From Rhodospirillales bacterium (lineage in GTDB: Bacteria; Pseudomonadota; Alphaproteobacteria; UBA8366; JADFVY01), in the NCBI GenBank assembly GCA_020356105.1, contig CP070634.1:393630-429187 (forward strand): a stretch of DNA of 35,558 nt, read 5' to 3'. This document shows positions 1-8,916 of the stretch, in pieces. A program made the position numbers and the translations under genes. The notes beneath the pieces are model-generated. The model was not told the origin of the DNA, did not search any database, and saw nothing but the letters and a program-made list of their open reading frames with translations. Each line of letters begins with the position of its first letter. Position 1 is the first letter of the stretch.

Positions 1-2619
1 CAGGCTCTTGAACGGCCCGCGCTGGTCGCGCTCGGCGACGATGGCTCTGACGGCCTTCTCCCCCACCCCTTTGATCGCCGCGGGTCCGAAGCGGATCACC
101 GCCTCGCCGTCGCCGAGGCGGTCGACGGTGAAGTCGTTCTCGGAGGTATTGATGTCCGGCGGCAGGACCTTGATTCCCATCCGGCGGCATTCTTCAATGT
201 ACTCGACGATCTTGTCCGTGCTGGACATTTCGAAGGTCATCAGCGCCGCCATGAACTCGACCGGATAGTTCGCTTTCAGATACGCCGTCTGCCAGGCGAC
301 CAGCGCGTAGGCGGCCGCGTGGCTCTTGTTGAAGCCATAGCCGGCGAACTTGTCCACCTGGTCGAAGATGCGCGCCGCCTGGTTCCAGTCCACCCCGTTC
401 GCGGCCGCGCCGTCGACGAAGCCCTCGCGCTGCGCCTCCATCTCGGCCCGGATCTTCTTGCCCATGGCGCGGCGCAAGAGATCCGCGCCGCCCAGCGAAT
501 AGCCGGACAGCACCTGCGCGATCTCCATCACCTGCTCCTGGTAGATCATGATGCCGTGGGTCTCTTTGAGGATCGGCTCGAGCGACGGGTGCAGGTAGTC
601 GGGCGCCTCCTCGCCGTGCTTGCGGCGGATGTAGCTCGGGATGTTGTCCATCGGGCCGGGGCGGTAGAGCGCGACGACGGCGATGATGTCCTCGAAGCGG
701 TCGGGCCGCAGCTTGCGCAGGACATCGCGCATGCCGGCGGATTCCAGCTGGAACACGCCCGTGGTCTCGCCGCGGCACAGCATCTCGTAGGTCTTCTCGT
801 CCTCGAGCGGCAACGCCGAGAGGTCGAGCGCGATGCCGCGGGCCGCCAGCAGCTCCTGGGCGCGGGCGAGGACGGTCAGCGTCTTCAGGCCGAGAAAGTC
901 GAACTTGACGAGGCCGGCCTGCTCGACATGCTTCATGTTGAACTGGGTGACCGGCATGTGCGAGCGCGGGTCGCGGTAGAGCGGCACCAGCTCTTCGAGC
1001 GGGCGGTCGGCGATGACGACGCCGGCGGCATGGGTCGAGGCGTGGCGGTAGAGCCCCTCCAGTTTGAGCGCGATGTCGATCAGCCGCGCGACCGTCTCGT
1101 CCTCGCGGCGCATCTGCTGCAGCGCCGGCTCGCCGTCGATCGCCTGTTGCAGGGTGACCGGGTTGGCCGGGTTGTTCGGCACCATCTTGCAGATCCGGTC
1201 GACCTGGGAGTACGGCATCTCGAGCACGCGGCCGACGTCGCGCAGCACCGCGCGGGCCTGCAGCTTGCCGAAGGTGATGATCTGGGCGACCCGGTCGGCG
1301 CCGTATTCCGCCTGCACGTAGTCGAGCACGGCGTCGCGCCGCTCCATGCAGAAATCGATGTCGAAATCCGGCATCGAGACGCGCTCGGGGTTAAGAAACC
1401 GCTCGAAGAGAAGGCCCCAACGCAATGGATCCAAATCGGTAATCGTGAGCGCCCAGGCGACCACCGAGCCGGCGCCCGAGCCGCGGCCGGGCCCCACCGG
1501 GATGCCCTGGGCCTTGGCCCACTGGATGAAATCGGCGACGATCAGGAAGTAGCCGGGAAAGCCCATCTGCGCGATAACCGAGAGTTCGTATTCCAGTCTT
1601 TCCCGGTATGGTTGTACGTCATCGCCATCGGATTCGACTTCCGCCGATCCCATAGGATGTCGCCCATTGTCTTCCTTGGCGAGCGCTTCGAGCCGCCGTT
1701 CCAGCCCGGCGCGGGCGAGCTCGGCCAGCGCCTCGGCCTCGGTGCGGCCGCCGAGCTTGGCGTAGACCGGCAGGATCGGCTCGCGGCTCTGCGGCATGAA
1801 GGCGCAGCGCTGCGCGATCACCATTGTGTTGTCGGCGGCCTCCGGCAGATCGGCGAAGGCGGCGCGCATCTCGGCGGCCGATTTGAAGCCATGCTCGGGC
1901 GTCAGGCGGCGGCGCTCGGGCTGGGCGATGTAGGCGCCGCCGGCGATGCAGAGCAGCGCGTCATGCGCCTCGAACATCCCGCGATCGGCGAAGAACGCCT
2001 CGTTGGTCGCGACCAGCGGCAGCCCCAGCGAATCCGCGAGCCCGATCAGGCCGGGCTCGACCCCCGCCTCCTCCGCCATGCCGTGCCGCTGCAGCTCGAC
2101 ATAGAGCCGGTCGTCGAAGATCCCGGCGAGCCGCTCGGCGAGCGCCCGCGCCGCCGCCGCCTGCCCGTCGGCGAGCAGCCGGCCGAGTGCGCCGGCCGGC
2201 CCGCCGGTCAGCGCGATCAGCCCGTGATGCGCGGCCTCGAGATCGTCGAGCGCGACCTGCGGCTGCTCGCCGCCATCGGTCTCGAGGAAGGACTTGCTGA
2301 GCAGCGATAAGAGGTTGCGGTAGCCGGTCTCGTCCTGGACCAGCAGGACCAGCGGGTCCGGCGCCGGCGCCGCGCCGCCCTGCGGCCCCGCCGCCTCGCG
2401 GCGCACCGCCAGCTGCGCGCCGATGATCGGCTGCACCCCGGCCTTCGCCGCGGCCGGCGCGAATTCCATGGCGCCGAACAGATTGCCGGTGTCGGTGACC
2501 GCCACCGCCGGCATGCGTTCGCGCCGGCACAGCGCGACCAGCTCGGGAATCTTGAGCGCGCCCTCGAGCAGCGAATAGGCGGAATGGACCCTTAAGTGGA
2601 CGAAATCGGCATGCGACAT
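1..2619 (-). CDS. dnaE: DNA polymerase III subunit alpha, N-terminal part (cut by window edge)
   Basis: This is the replicative polymerase catalytic subunit, which synthesises DNA in the Pol III holoenzyme. The ATG at 2617-2619 opens with the PHP-domain signature HLRVHSAYSLLEGAL, followed by DTGNLFGAMEF. The frame stays open for 873 codons to base 1, where it still reads ERDQRGPFKSL, so the last few hundred codons lie outside the window. The palm motif MPDFDIDFC places two catalytic aspartates at about residues 418 and 420, and FDFLGLKTL supplies the third at about 574. Finger motifs such as DKFAGYGFNKSHAAAY follow. A low-complexity acidic linker at about residues 313-335, just before PYRERLEYEL, looks variable and is less GC-rich than its surroundings. 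The gene is last in the minus-strand series proS-lolC/E-lolD-dnaE, 94 nt after lolD. Confidence 0.97.
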   Translation of the reverse strand, partial: MSHADFVHLRVHSAYSLLEGALKIPELVALCRRERMPAVAVTDTGNLFGAMEFAPAAAKAGVQPIIGAQLAVRREAAGPQGGAAPAPDPLVLLVQDETGYRNLLSLLSKSFLETDGGEQPQVALDDLEAAHHGLIALTGGPAGALGRLLADGQAAAARALAERLAGIFDDRLYVELQRHGMAEEAGVEPGLIGLADSLGLPLVATNEAFFADRGMFEAHDALLCIAGGAYIAQPERRRLTPEHGFKSAAEMRAAFADLPEAADNTMVIAQRCAFMPQSREPILPVYAKLGGRTEAEALAELARAGLERRLEALAKEDNGRHPMGSAEVESDGDDVQPYRERLEYELSVIAQMGFPGYFLIVADFIQWAKAQGIPVGPGRGSGAGSVVAWALTITDLDPLRWGLLFERFLNPERVSMPDFDIDFCMERRDAVLDYVQAEYGADRVAQIITFGKLQARAVLRDVGRVLEMPYSQVDRICKMVPNNPANPVTLQQAIDGEPALQQMRREDETVARLIDIALKLEGLYRHASTHAAGVVIADRPLEELVPLYRDPRSHMPVTQFNMKHVEQAGLVKFDFLGLKTLTVLARAQELLAARGIALDLSALPLEDEKTYEMLCRGETTGVFQLESAGMRDVLRKLRPDRFEDIIAVVALYRPGPMDNIPSYIRRKHGEEAPDYLHPSLEPILKETHGIMIYQEQVMEIAQVLSGYSLGGADLLRRAMGKKIRAEMEAQREGFVDGAAANGVDWNQAARIFDQVDKFAGYGFNKSHAAAYALVAWQTAYLKANYPVEFMAALMTFEMSSTDKIVEYIEECRRMGIKVLPPDINTSENDFTVDRLGDGEAVIRFGPAAIKGVGEKAVRAIVAERDQRGPFKSL

Positions 2620-2682
2620 GTCCCGGCCAAACTACCCGCCCGATGCCGGCTCTGCCAATCGCTGAATCGCGGCCAAATTGTG

Positions 2683-2715
2683 GAACCCGGGGATAAGCGG
2701 ATTCCCGCGGGGTTC
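2683..2715 (-). terminator. Imperfect hairpin between lolD and dnaE
   Basis: On the minus strand, GAACCC/GGGTTC arms enclose an inner GGGA/TCCC pair. The structure overlaps the lolD stop codon. There is no real U-run (only ATTTG follows further on), so it may be a weak terminator, an mRNA-stabilising hairpin, or chance in GC-rich DNA. It is the only structured element in the 94 nt before dnaE. Confidence 0.28.
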
Positions 2716-3409
2716 AGAGGGGCTTATCGACGATCGTCCCGTCGGCGATGGTGACCGCCCGGTCCATCCGGCGCGCGAGTTCCGGATTGTGAGTCGCGAC
2801 CAGCGCCGACAGCCCGGTGCCGCGCACCAGCTCGAGCATCATGTCGAACACCGCATCGGCGGTGCGCACGTCGAGATTGCCGGTCGGCTCGTCGGCGAGC
2901 AGGAGCCGCGGCTCGTTGGCCAGGGCCCGGACGATGGCGACGCGCTGCTGCTCGCCGCCGGACAGCCGCGCCGGCCGGTGCGCCGCCCGGTCCTTCAGCC
3001 CCACCGAATCGAGCAGCGCCATCGCCGCGTCGCGCGCCTCGCGCAACGGCGCTCCGGCGATCATCCTGGGCATCGCGACATTCTCGAGCGCCGAGAATTC
3101 CGGCAGCAGATGGTGGAACTGGTAGACGAAGCCGACATCGCGACGCCGCACCGCGGTGCGCCCGTCATCGCTCATCGCGCCGCAGGAGCGGCCGCCGATC
3201 ACGACGTCGCCGCCATCCGGCCATTCCAGCAGGCCCGCGACATGCAGCAGCGTCGACTTGCCGGCGCCGGAGGGCGCCACCAGCGCGACCAGCTCGCCGC
3301 GCGCGATATCGAGCGACGCGCCCCGCAGCACCTCGAGCGCCGGCGCGCCGGGCGCCCGGTAGGTGCGCACGATGGCATCGAGCCGCAGCACCGGCACGGC
3401 GTCATTCAT
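2714..3409 (-). CDS. lolD: Lipoprotein-releasing ABC transporter, ATP-binding protein LolD
   Basis: This is the 231-aa ATPase of the LolCDE-type complex, which extracts outer-membrane lipoproteins from the inner membrane and hands them to LolA. Visible motifs are Walker [10 protein letters not shown] (about residues 45-53), the Q-loop region [17 protein letters not shown], the ABC signature [10 protein letters not shown], Walker [13 protein letters not shown] and the switch His in VATHNPE. The length is normal for LolD. The ATG at 3407-3409 lies 8 nt inside the end of the permease gene (CGC TAT GAA TGA), so the two are translationally coupled. The pairing with a LolC/E-type permease separates it from related MacB or FtsE ATPases. 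Confidence 0.95.
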   Translation of the reverse strand: MNDAVPVLRLDAIVRTYRAPGAPALEVLRGASLDIARGELVALVAPSGAGKSTLLHVAGLLEWPDGGDVVIGGRSCGAMSDDGRTAVRRRDVGFVYQFHHLLPEFSALENVAMPRMIAGAPLREARDAAMALLDSVGLKDRAAHRPARLSGGEQQRVAIVRALANEPRLLLADEPTGNLDVRTADAVFDMMLELVRGTGLSALVATHNPELARRMDRAVTIADGTIVDKPL

Positions 3410-4649
3410 AGCGCAGCACCTCGACCGGATCGAGCCGCGCCGCCCGCCAGGCGGGATAGGCCGAGGCGAGGAAGGTCAGGACCAGCGCCACGGCGATCAC
3501 CAGCACCGTCTCGGTACTGTCGATCTTCGACGGCATCTGGGCCAGGAAGCGCACCTCGGCCGGCCACAGATTGACGTTGAAGGTCGTCTCCAGCCAAATT
3601 CGGATGGCGTCGATATTGAGCGCAAAGGCGATGCCGATCGCCGCGCCGACGGCCGTCCCGAGCAGTCCGACGCTGGCCCCGGTGGCAAAGAAGATGCGCA
3701 GCACCATGCCCTTGGTTGCCCCCATCGTGCGCAGGATGGCGATGCCGCGGGCCTTGTCCTGCACCAGCATGATCTGCCCCGAGATGATGTTGAAGGCGGC
3801 GATGACGATGATCAGGGTGAGGATGATGAACATGACGTTGCGCTCGACGATCAGCGCCGCGAAGAAGCTGGAATTGACCCGCTGCCATTCATAGGTGACC
3901 CCAGCCTCGCCGACGATATCTGCGATTTCGGGGCGCAGCGCCAGCGCGCGGTCGGCATCGTCCAGCAGGATTTCGATGTGCGAGACGCTGTCCCGGTAGC
4001 GAAAGAACAGCTGCGCGGCCGGCAGCGGCGCATAGACGAAGCTGCTGTCGTATTCGTACATGCCGACCTCGAACACGCCGACCACCGGATAGGCCTTCAT
4101 GCGCGGCACCGTGCCGAACGCCGTCACTTCGCCCTGCGGCGAGACCAGGGTGATCTCGTCACCCAGCACCACGCGCAGCTTGCTGGCCAGCCGGCTGCCG
4201 ATGATCACCCCGTTTCCCTTGGCAAACTCGGCAAGCGAGCCGATCTTGATGTTCTCGGCCAGCAGCGGGCGGGCGGCGAAATCCTCGGCGCTGAGCCCGC
4301 GCACCATTGCGCCGACCCCGTAACCATGGGCGGTGACCATGACCTGGCCCTCGACCAGCGGCGTTGCCTGCACGACGCCCGGGACCCCGCGAATCCGGTC
4401 CGCCAGAGCATCGTAGCCGGTGATCGGCGCCTTCTGTCCGACCACCGTGACATGCCCGTTGACGCCGAGGATGCGGGCCAGCAGATCGTCCCGGAACCCG
4501 TTCATCACCGACATGACGACGATCAGCGTGCCGACGCCGAGCAGGATGCCGACGAAGGAGAACGCAGCGATCACCGAGATGAACCCCTCCTGCCGGCGGG
4601 CCCTCAGATATCTGAGGGCGACGAGCCACTCGAACCGGGAGAACGCCAT
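3402..4649 (-). CDS. lolC: Lipoprotein-releasing ABC transporter permease, LolC/LolE family
   Basis: This is the 415-aa membrane subunit of the lipoprotein-release transporter. The N-terminus, [18 protein letters not shown], is typical of LolC/E and is followed by a first membrane helix (about residues 25-50). A large periplasmic MacB-like domain comes next, then three C-terminal helices forming the FtsX-type permease domain (from about residue 270, beginning [19 protein letters not shown]). Many alphaproteobacteria carry one such permease gene, presumably used as a homodimer. That view fits here, since no second copy is adjacent. I chose the ATG at 4647-4649; a GTG one codon upstream is possible. 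The start lies 6 nt after the proS stop and the end overlaps lolD by 8 nt, so the three genes look like one transcript. Confidence 0.94.
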   Translation of the reverse strand: MAFSRFEWLVALRYLRARRQEGFISVIAAFSFVGILLGVGTLIVVMSVMNGFRDDLLARILGVNGHVTVVGQKAPITGYDALADRIRGVPGVVQATPLVEGQVMVTAHGYGVGAMVRGLSAEDFAARPLLAENIKIGSLAEFAKGNGVIIGSRLASKLRVVLGDEITLVSPQGEVTAFGTVPRMKAYPVVGVFEVGMYEYDSSFVYAPLPAAQLFFRYRDSVSHIEILLDDADRALALRPEIADIVGEAGVTYEWQRVNSSFFAALIVERNVMFIILTLIIVIAAFNIISGQIMLVQDKARGIAILRTMGATKGMVLRIFFATGASVGLLGTAVGAAIGIAFALNIDAIRIWLETTFNVNLWPAEVRFLAQMPSKIDSTETVLVIAVALVLTFLASAYPAWRAARLDPVEVLRYE

Positions 4650-4655
4650 CACGGA

Positions 4656-5969
4656 TCAGCCGACGAGCCGCGCCAGCGCGGAATCGACAGAGACGTCCTC
4701 GCGAGCGCCGCTGGCCCGGTTCTTCAGCTCGACGACGCCCTTTTCGAGGCCGCGCGGGCCGACGATCAGCTGCCAGGGCAGACCGATCAGATCCATCTCG
4801 GCGAATTTCTGGCCGGCGCGCTCCTCGCGGTCGTCATACAGCACCGCCACGCCCGCGGCCGCGAGCTTGGCATAGAGGTCGTCGCTGGCCGATGTGGTCG
4901 CCGTGTCGCCGGCCTTCAGATTGATCAGCCCGACATGAAACGGCGCCACGGCTTCCGGCCAGACGATCCCGGCATTGTCATGGCTCGCCTCGATGATCGC
5001 GCCGACCAGGCGCGAGACGCCGATTCCGTAGGAGCCCATCTCGACGGTCACCTCCTTGCCGTCGCGATCAGCGACGATGGCGCCCAGCTTCTCGGAGTAT
5101 TTCGTTCCGAAATAGAAGATATGCCCGACCTCGATGCCGCGCGCGGTCACGAGTTGGTCGCCCAGCGCCTGTTCCTTCGCCGGGTCGCGCTTTTCGTCGG
5201 TCGCGGCGTATTGGCGGGTGAATTCGTCGACGATCGGCTGCAGGTCGGTGTCGAAGTCGATGTCCCGATTGGCCCAGCGCTTGTCGAGGAAGTCCCTGTG
5301 GCAGGCGATCTCGCTCTCGCCGGTATCGGCCAGGATCAGGAATTCGTGGCTAAGGTCGCCGCCAATCGGGCCGGTATCGGCCGCCATCGGGATGGCGGTC
5401 AGCCCCATGCGCTCGAAGGTCCGCAGGTAGGACACGAACATCTTGTTGTAGGAGTGCCGCGCCGCCGCCGCGTCGAGGTCGAAGGAATAGGCGTCCTTCA
5501 TCAGGAATTCGCGGCCGCGCATCACGCCGAAGCGCGGCCGGATCTCGTCCCGGAATTTCCACTGGATGTGGTAGAGCAGCTTCGGCAGGTCGCGGTAACT
5601 TCGTGCCGAGGCGGCGAAGATCTCGGTGATCTGTTCCTCGTTGGTCGGCCCGTACAACATGTCGCGGTCGCGCCGGTCGCGGATTCGCAGCATCTCGGGG
5701 CCGTAATCATCGTAGCGTCCCGATTGTCGCCACAGATCCGCGGGCTGGATGGTCGGCATCAGCACTTCCTGGCAGCCAATCGCGTTCTGTTCTTCGCGGA
5801 CGATCCGCTCGATGTTCTTGAGCACGCGGAAACCGAGCGGCAGCCATGAATAGATCCCGGCGCTGGACTGGCGAATCATGCCGGCGCGCAGCATCAGGCG
5901 GTGCGAGACGATCTCGGCCTCGGCGGGGGTTTCCTTCAGGGTCGGCAGAAAATACTGGGACAGGCGCAT
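4656..5969 (-). CDS. proS: Prolyl-tRNA synthetase, short bacterial type
   Basis: This is a class II aminoacyl-tRNA synthetase that charges tRNA-Pro with proline. The 437 residues begin [13 protein letters not shown]. Motif 2 includes [12 protein letters not shown] (about 107-118), followed by [20 protein letters not shown], and motif 3 is the region [14 protein letters not shown]. The anticodon-binding domain forms the C-terminus ([20 protein letters not shown]). At about 437 aa it lacks the roughly 180-residue editing insertion found in the E. coli-type enzyme of about 570 aa. This is the usual form in alphaproteobacteria, where editing of Ala-tRNA-Pro is left to free-standing proteins. The ATG at 5967-5969 is preferred over an in-frame TTG immediately upstream. 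It is the first gene of proS-lolC/E-lolD. Confidence 0.96.
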   Translation of the reverse strand: MRLSQYFLPTLKETPAEAEIVSHRLMLRAGMIRQSSAGIYSWLPLGFRVLKNIERIVREEQNAIGCQEVLMPTIQPADLWRQSGRYDDYGPEMLRIRDRRDRDMLYGPTNEEQITEIFAASARSYRDLPKLLYHIQWKFRDEIRPRFGVMRGREFLMKDAYSFDLDAAAARHSYNKMFVSYLRTFERMGLTAIPMAADTGPIGGDLSHEFLILADTGESEIACHRDFLDKRWANRDIDFDTDLQPIVDEFTRQYAATDEKRDPAKEQALGDQLVTARGIEVGHIFYFGTKYSEKLGAIVADRDGKEVTVEMGSYGIGVSRLVGAIIEASHDNAGIVWPEAVAPFHVGLINLKAGDTATTSASDDLYAKLAAAGVAVLYDDREERAGQKFAEMDLIGLPWQLIVGPRGLEKGVVELKNRASGAREDVSVDSALARLVG

Positions 5970-5998
5970 CAAGCGGACCTTCGGACTTGGTGTCGGTG

Positions 5999-6004
5999 AT
6001 TATG
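5999..6004 (-). promoter_or_regulatory. Possible -10 element for proS
   Basis: The minus strand reads CATAAT (5 of 6 matches to TATAAT) about 30 nt upstream of the proS ATG, in the 200-nt divergent gap between proS and the permease gene. No convincing -35 sits 16-18 nt further upstream, so this is only a candidate. Confidence 0.25.
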
Positions 6005-6088
6005 CCAATGAATCGGGCGGTTTTCGGGCAGTGGGAATGTAGGGAATGGCCCAGCCCTTGTCCATCGACAAGCATCCGCCATCGGCTG

Positions 6089-6117
6089 TTGCCAGCGGTG
6101 CCCCGCCGCACTACCGT
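6089..6117 (+). promoter_or_regulatory. Possible promoter for the NCS2 permease gene
   Basis: TTGCCA (6089-6094, 5 of 6 to TTGACA) is followed after 17 nt by TACCGT (6112-6117, 3 of 6 to TATAAT). This would give a leader of about 45 nt. The -10 match is poor. A Shine-Dalgarno-like AGGGGG at 6155-6160 lies 9 nt before the ATG. I see no recognisable purine riboswitch in the leader. Confidence 0.3.
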
Positions 6118-6169
6118 TGTCGCGCATTCGCGCCGGGCCGGCAGCCCGCGGAACAGGGGGTAGTCAATC

Positions 6170-7471
6170 ATGCAGCAACTCGAGCGATTCTTCGGTTTGA
6201 GTGCGCACGGCACGACTGTGCGCACCGAGGTCATCGCGGGCGTCACCACGTTCCTGACCATGGCCTATATCATTTTCGTCAATCCGATGATCCTGGCGGA
6301 CGCCGGCATGGACCGCGACGCGGTCTTCGTGGCAACCTGCCTTGCCGCCGCGATCGGCACCGCGGTCATGGCGCTGGCAGCCAATTATCCCATCGCGCTC
6401 GCCCCGGGCATGGGGCTGAACGCCTTCTTCACCTACGGCGTGGTGCTCGGCATGGGCAACAGCTGGCAGGTGGCTTTGGGTGCGGTGTTCGTCTCCGGCG
6501 TGATCTTCCTGCTGCTCAGCGTCCTTCCGGTGCGCGAATGGATCATCAACGCCATCCCGAGATCGCTGAAGATGGCGATCTCGGCGGGAATCGGCCTGTT
6601 TCTCGGGATCATCGCGCTGAAGAACGCCGGCATCGTGGTCGACCACCCGGCAACGCTGGTCGGGCTGGGCGATTTGACGGCGCATACCACCGTGCTGGCG
6701 ATGATCGGCTTCGTTGCCATGGTGGCGCTGGACCGTCTCAAGGTGCCGGGCGCCATCATCATCGCCATTCTCGGCGTCAGCATCGTCGGCATGATCCTCG
6801 GCGAGTCGCAGTTCGGGGGAATCGTGTCGGCGCCACCCAGCATCGCGCCGACCCTGTTGCAGATGGATGTTTTCGGCGCGCTGGAAGCCGGCCTGTGGGG
6901 CGTCATCTTCGCCTTCCTGTTCGTCGACCTGTTCGACACCGCCGGCACGCTGGTGGGCGTCGCGCACCGCGCCGGTCTGCTCGACGCGCAGGGCCGGCTG
7001 CCGCGGCTGCGCAATGCGCTGCTCGCCGACAGCGTCGCGACGGTCGCCGGCGCCGCGATGGGCACCTCGACCACCACCAGCTATATCGAGAGCGCCTCGG
7101 GCATCAAGGCCGGCGGGCGCACCGGCCTCACCGCGCTGGTCACCGCGATCCTGTTCCTGCTCGGGCTGTTTTTCGCGCCGCTCGCCACATCGGTCCCGGC
7201 CTACGCGACCGCGCCAGCCCTGCTGTTCGTTGCCTGCCTCATGGCGCGCGGGCTCGCCGAGCTGGACTGGGAGGACGTCACTGAATACGTCCCCGGCGTG
7301 GTCGCCGCGGTCACCATGCCGCTCACCTTCTCGATCGCCAACGGCATCGCCTTCGGCTTCGTCTCCTATGCCGCGATCAAGCTGCTGAGCGGCCGGCCCG
7401 GCGAGGCGAGCGCCGCGGTCTACGTGCTGGCAGTGCTGTTCGTCCTGAAATTCATCTTTCTGCCGGGCTAG
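6170..7471 (+). CDS. NCS2 family permease (AzgA-like purine/nucleobase transporter)
   Basis: This is a 433-aa inner-membrane nucleobase:cation symporter of the AzgA/GhxP branch, whose characterised members import adenine, guanine or hypoxanthine. Diagnostic segments are TEVIAGVTTFLTMAYIIFVN near the N-terminus, ALAPGMGLNAFFTYGVV, VIFAFLFVDLFDTAGTLVG and MGTSTTTSYIESASGIKAGG, with 12 or more hydrophobic helices across the length. The substrate cannot be fixed from sequence alone. The start ATG follows AGGGGG by 9 nt. The gene is divergent from proS and stands alone on the plus strand; no purine catabolic genes are nearby, so salvage is the likeliest role. A hairpin lies 15 nt after the stop. 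Confidence 0.92.
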   Translation: MQQLERFFGLSAHGTTVRTEVIAGVTTFLTMAYIIFVNPMILADAGMDRDAVFVATCLAAAIGTAVMALAANYPIALAPGMGLNAFFTYGVVLGMGNSWQVALGAVFVSGVIFLLLSVLPVREWIINAIPRSLKMAISAGIGLFLGIIALKNAGIVVDHPATLVGLGDLTAHTTVLAMIGFVAMVALDRLKVPGAIIIAILGVSIVGMILGESQFGGIVSAPPSIAPTLLQMDVFGALEAGLWGVIFAFLFVDLFDTAGTLVGVAHRAGLLDAQGRLPRLRNALLADSVATVAGAAMGTSTTTSYIESASGIKAGGRTGLTALVTAILFLLGLFFAPLATSVPAYATAPALLFVACLMARGLAELDWEDVTEYVPGVVAAVTMPLTFSIANGIAFGFVSYAAIKLLSGRPGEASAAVYVLAVLFVLKFIFLPG

Positions 7472-7801
7472 CCCAGCCCGTCGTCGCCCGATCCGCCCGG
7501 CACTCGCAGCCAAGGCGGATTTCGGGCGGTGACCCCGGCATGGACGGGACAGCCCGGTCTGATCGAATTGCAGCGCCGACTCCTCGGCGGCGGGCCAGGA
7601 ACGCGCCGCATCGTGACCCGGATCATGCCGACGACGGCCCTTCGCCGCGTCGCAGTACCGGGCAATGAATCGCCCATTCGGGTTGCATTGACGAATTTGC
7701 TCTCGTTTTGATCAGGCGAATTGCGTTCCCACGAACCTCTGGCCCCGGCACCAAGGCCTGCCATAGACTAGCAGTGTATGGGACTGCGGGAGCCGAAAGC
7801 C
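7472..7801 (+). other. 330-nt intergenic stretch before the cupin gene
   Basis: I see no convincing gene here. It contains the hairpin at 7486-7527, then GC-rich sequence, then a relatively AT-rich patch (about 7655-7725) with a -35-like TTGACG at 7688-7693 but no good -10 at the expected spacing. The tract CGATTCATTG (minus strand, about 7665-7675) also occurs just upstream of proS, but a 10-nt match is too short to interpret. Confidence 0.5.
7486..7527 (+). terminator. Hairpin after the NCS2 permease gene
   Basis: The arms GCCCGATCCGCC and GGCGGATTTCGGGC pair over 12 bp with a 2-nt bulge and a 16-nt loop, beginning 15 nt after the permease stop. There is no following U-run, so intrinsic termination would be weak; transcript 3'-end protection is also possible. 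Confidence 0.35.
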
Positions 7802-8170
7802 ATGACACAAAAAGATCTGTTCAATCTCCACGATATGAGCCAGGGCATTCAACGCGAGCTGGCGGCGGGAATCACCACCCGGATCTTTCCCGGCGACCAG
7901 GCCATGCTGTCGGTGGTACGGCTCGAGCCGAACGCGGAAGGCACTCTGCACAGCCACCCCCAGGAACAATGGGGCGTGATGCTCGAGGGCTCGGCGGTCC
8001 GCACCCAGGACGGGCACGACTTCCCGGTCAAGGCGGGAGATTTCTGGCGAACTCCGGGCGGTGCGCCGCATACGGTCAAGGCTGGACCACAGGGCGCCGT
8101 CATTCTCGACGTTTTCGCCCCGCCGCGCGATGAGTATCGCAAGGAAGGCCGGGGATTCGGCGACGGATAG
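7802..8170 (+). CDS. Small single-domain cupin protein
   Basis: This is a 122-aa cupin, one conserved beta-barrel of the RmlC-like fold. Motif 1 reads GTLHSHPQEQWGVMLEG, with probable metal ligands His50, His52 and Glu55 or Gln56. Motif 2 reads FPVKAGDFWRTPGGAPH, with His90 as the expected fourth ligand. Cupins of this size range from dioxygenases and isomerases to simple binding proteins, so no function can be named. I chose ATG 7802 (MTQKDLF) because a GGGAG stretch lies about 10 nt upstream; an in-frame ATG at 7778 would add eight residues but has no ribosome-binding site. It is a lone plus-strand gene ending 4 nt short of the convergent DUF1467 stop. Confidence 0.82.
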   Translation: MTQKDLFNLHDMSQGIQRELAAGITTRIFPGDQAMLSVVRLEPNAEGTLHSHPQEQWGVMLEGSAVRTQDGHDFPVKAGDFWRTPGGAPHTVKAGPQGAVILDVFAPPRDEYRKEGRGFGDG

Positions 8171-8174
8171 CTGT

Positions 8175-8411
8175 TCATGGCAGCGGCAATGTAATCCAGC
8201 CCATCGCCACCACGAGATAGAGAATGGCCCACAGGATCGCGGTGATTCCCGTGGTCACGGCGAACTTGAACCCGATCCGCGGGTTGTCCGGCGCGCCGGG
8301 CATGTGCCCCTCCTCGTGCTGGTCCGGTTGACGCACCCCGAATGGCAACACCGTGAACAGGACGACCACCCAGATGATCAAGAAGGCAACGAGACCGCCC
8401 ACGAAATCCAT
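8175..8411 (-). CDS. DUF1467 family membrane protein
   Basis: This 78-aa protein has two predicted membrane helices (about residues 5-26 and 48-70), separated by a short polar loop containing RQPDQHEEGHMPGAPDNPR. The LPFGVRQP...PGAPDNPRIG pattern is characteristic of DUF1467, an alphaproteobacterial family of unknown function. It is commonly found immediately after the methylmalonyl-CoA epimerase gene, as here, with 3 nt between the mce stop and this ATG. The two genes are surely co-transcribed. The conserved linkage does not by itself reveal a function; the protein is too small for an obvious enzyme. Confidence 0.87.
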   Translation of the reverse strand: MDFVGGLVAFLIIWVVVLFTVLPFGVRQPDQHEEGHMPGAPDNPRIGFKFAVTTGITAILWAILYLVVAMGWITLPLP

Positions 8412-8414
8412 CCG

Positions 8415-8819
8415 CTAGACCTCTTCCAACTCGATAAGAGTGCCGAAAAAATCTTTGGGGTGAAGGAACAAAACGGGATTGCCGTGGGCGCCGATCCTGG
8501 GTTCGCCATCGCCAAGGACGCGGGCGCCCCCGGCCGTCAGTCGGTCGCGCGCGGCGATGATGTCAGACACCTCGTAACAGACATGGTGGATTCCGCCGGC
8601 CGGATTGCGCGCAAGGAAATTGGCGATCGGCGAACCATCCCCAAGCGGATGCAAGAGCTCGATCCGCGTATTCGGCAGATCGACGAACACCACCGTCACG
8701 CCATGCTCCGGCTGGTCAAGCGGCTGCGAGACCGCGCCGCCCAGCATATCGCGATAGGTCTTCGTCGCGGCGTCGAGGTCGGGCACCGCGATGGCGACAT
8801 GGTTGAGGCGTCCGATCAT
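8415..8819 (-). CDS. mce: Methylmalonyl-CoA epimerase
   Basis: This 134-aa vicinal-oxygen-chelate protein interconverts the (2S) and (2R) epimers of methylmalonyl-CoA, feeding propionyl-CoA carbon toward succinyl-CoA. The start MIGRLNHVAIAVPDL supplies the first metal His (His7). GGIHHVCYEV supplies His78/79, and GTLIELEEV ends the protein with the metal-binding Glu130. A ligand in the TRIELLHP segment completes the set. Length and order match the family. The ATG at 8817-8819 follows AAAAGGGACCCTCCCTC. In many alphaproteobacteria mce follows rnj directly; here a plus-strand DUF2199 gene lies between them, so mce-DUF1467 must have its own promoter. None is clear. Confidence 0.93.
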   Translation of the reverse strand: MIGRLNHVAIAVPDLDAATKTYRDMLGGAVSQPLDQPEHGVTVVFVDLPNTRIELLHPLGDGSPIANFLARNPAGGIHHVCYEVSDIIAARDRLTAGGARVLGDGEPRIGAHGNPVLFLHPKDFFGTLIELEEV

Positions 8820-8916
8820 GAGGGAGGGTCCCTTTTGAAGTTCGGCACATCATTAGGGGAAGACGCCAAGGGATTGCAACAATGCATTGGCCTGCGAGAA
8901 CGTTTAGGATCCCGGT

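Noticed and set aside
319..2310. A 663-codon open frame on the plus strand opposite dnaE
   Set aside because: It lies wholly antisense to an intact dnaE and its translation is dominated by Arg, Ala, Asp and His repeats typical of GC-rich antisense frames.
3363..5849. An 828-codon plus-strand frame opposite lolC/E and proS
   Set aside because: Antisense shadow of two well-supported genes; His/Asp/Arg-rich composition and no domain.
5970..6169. Purine riboswitch before the NCS2 permease gene
   Set aside because: No purine-aptamer core or three-way junction is apparent, and this class is mostly known from Firmicutes.
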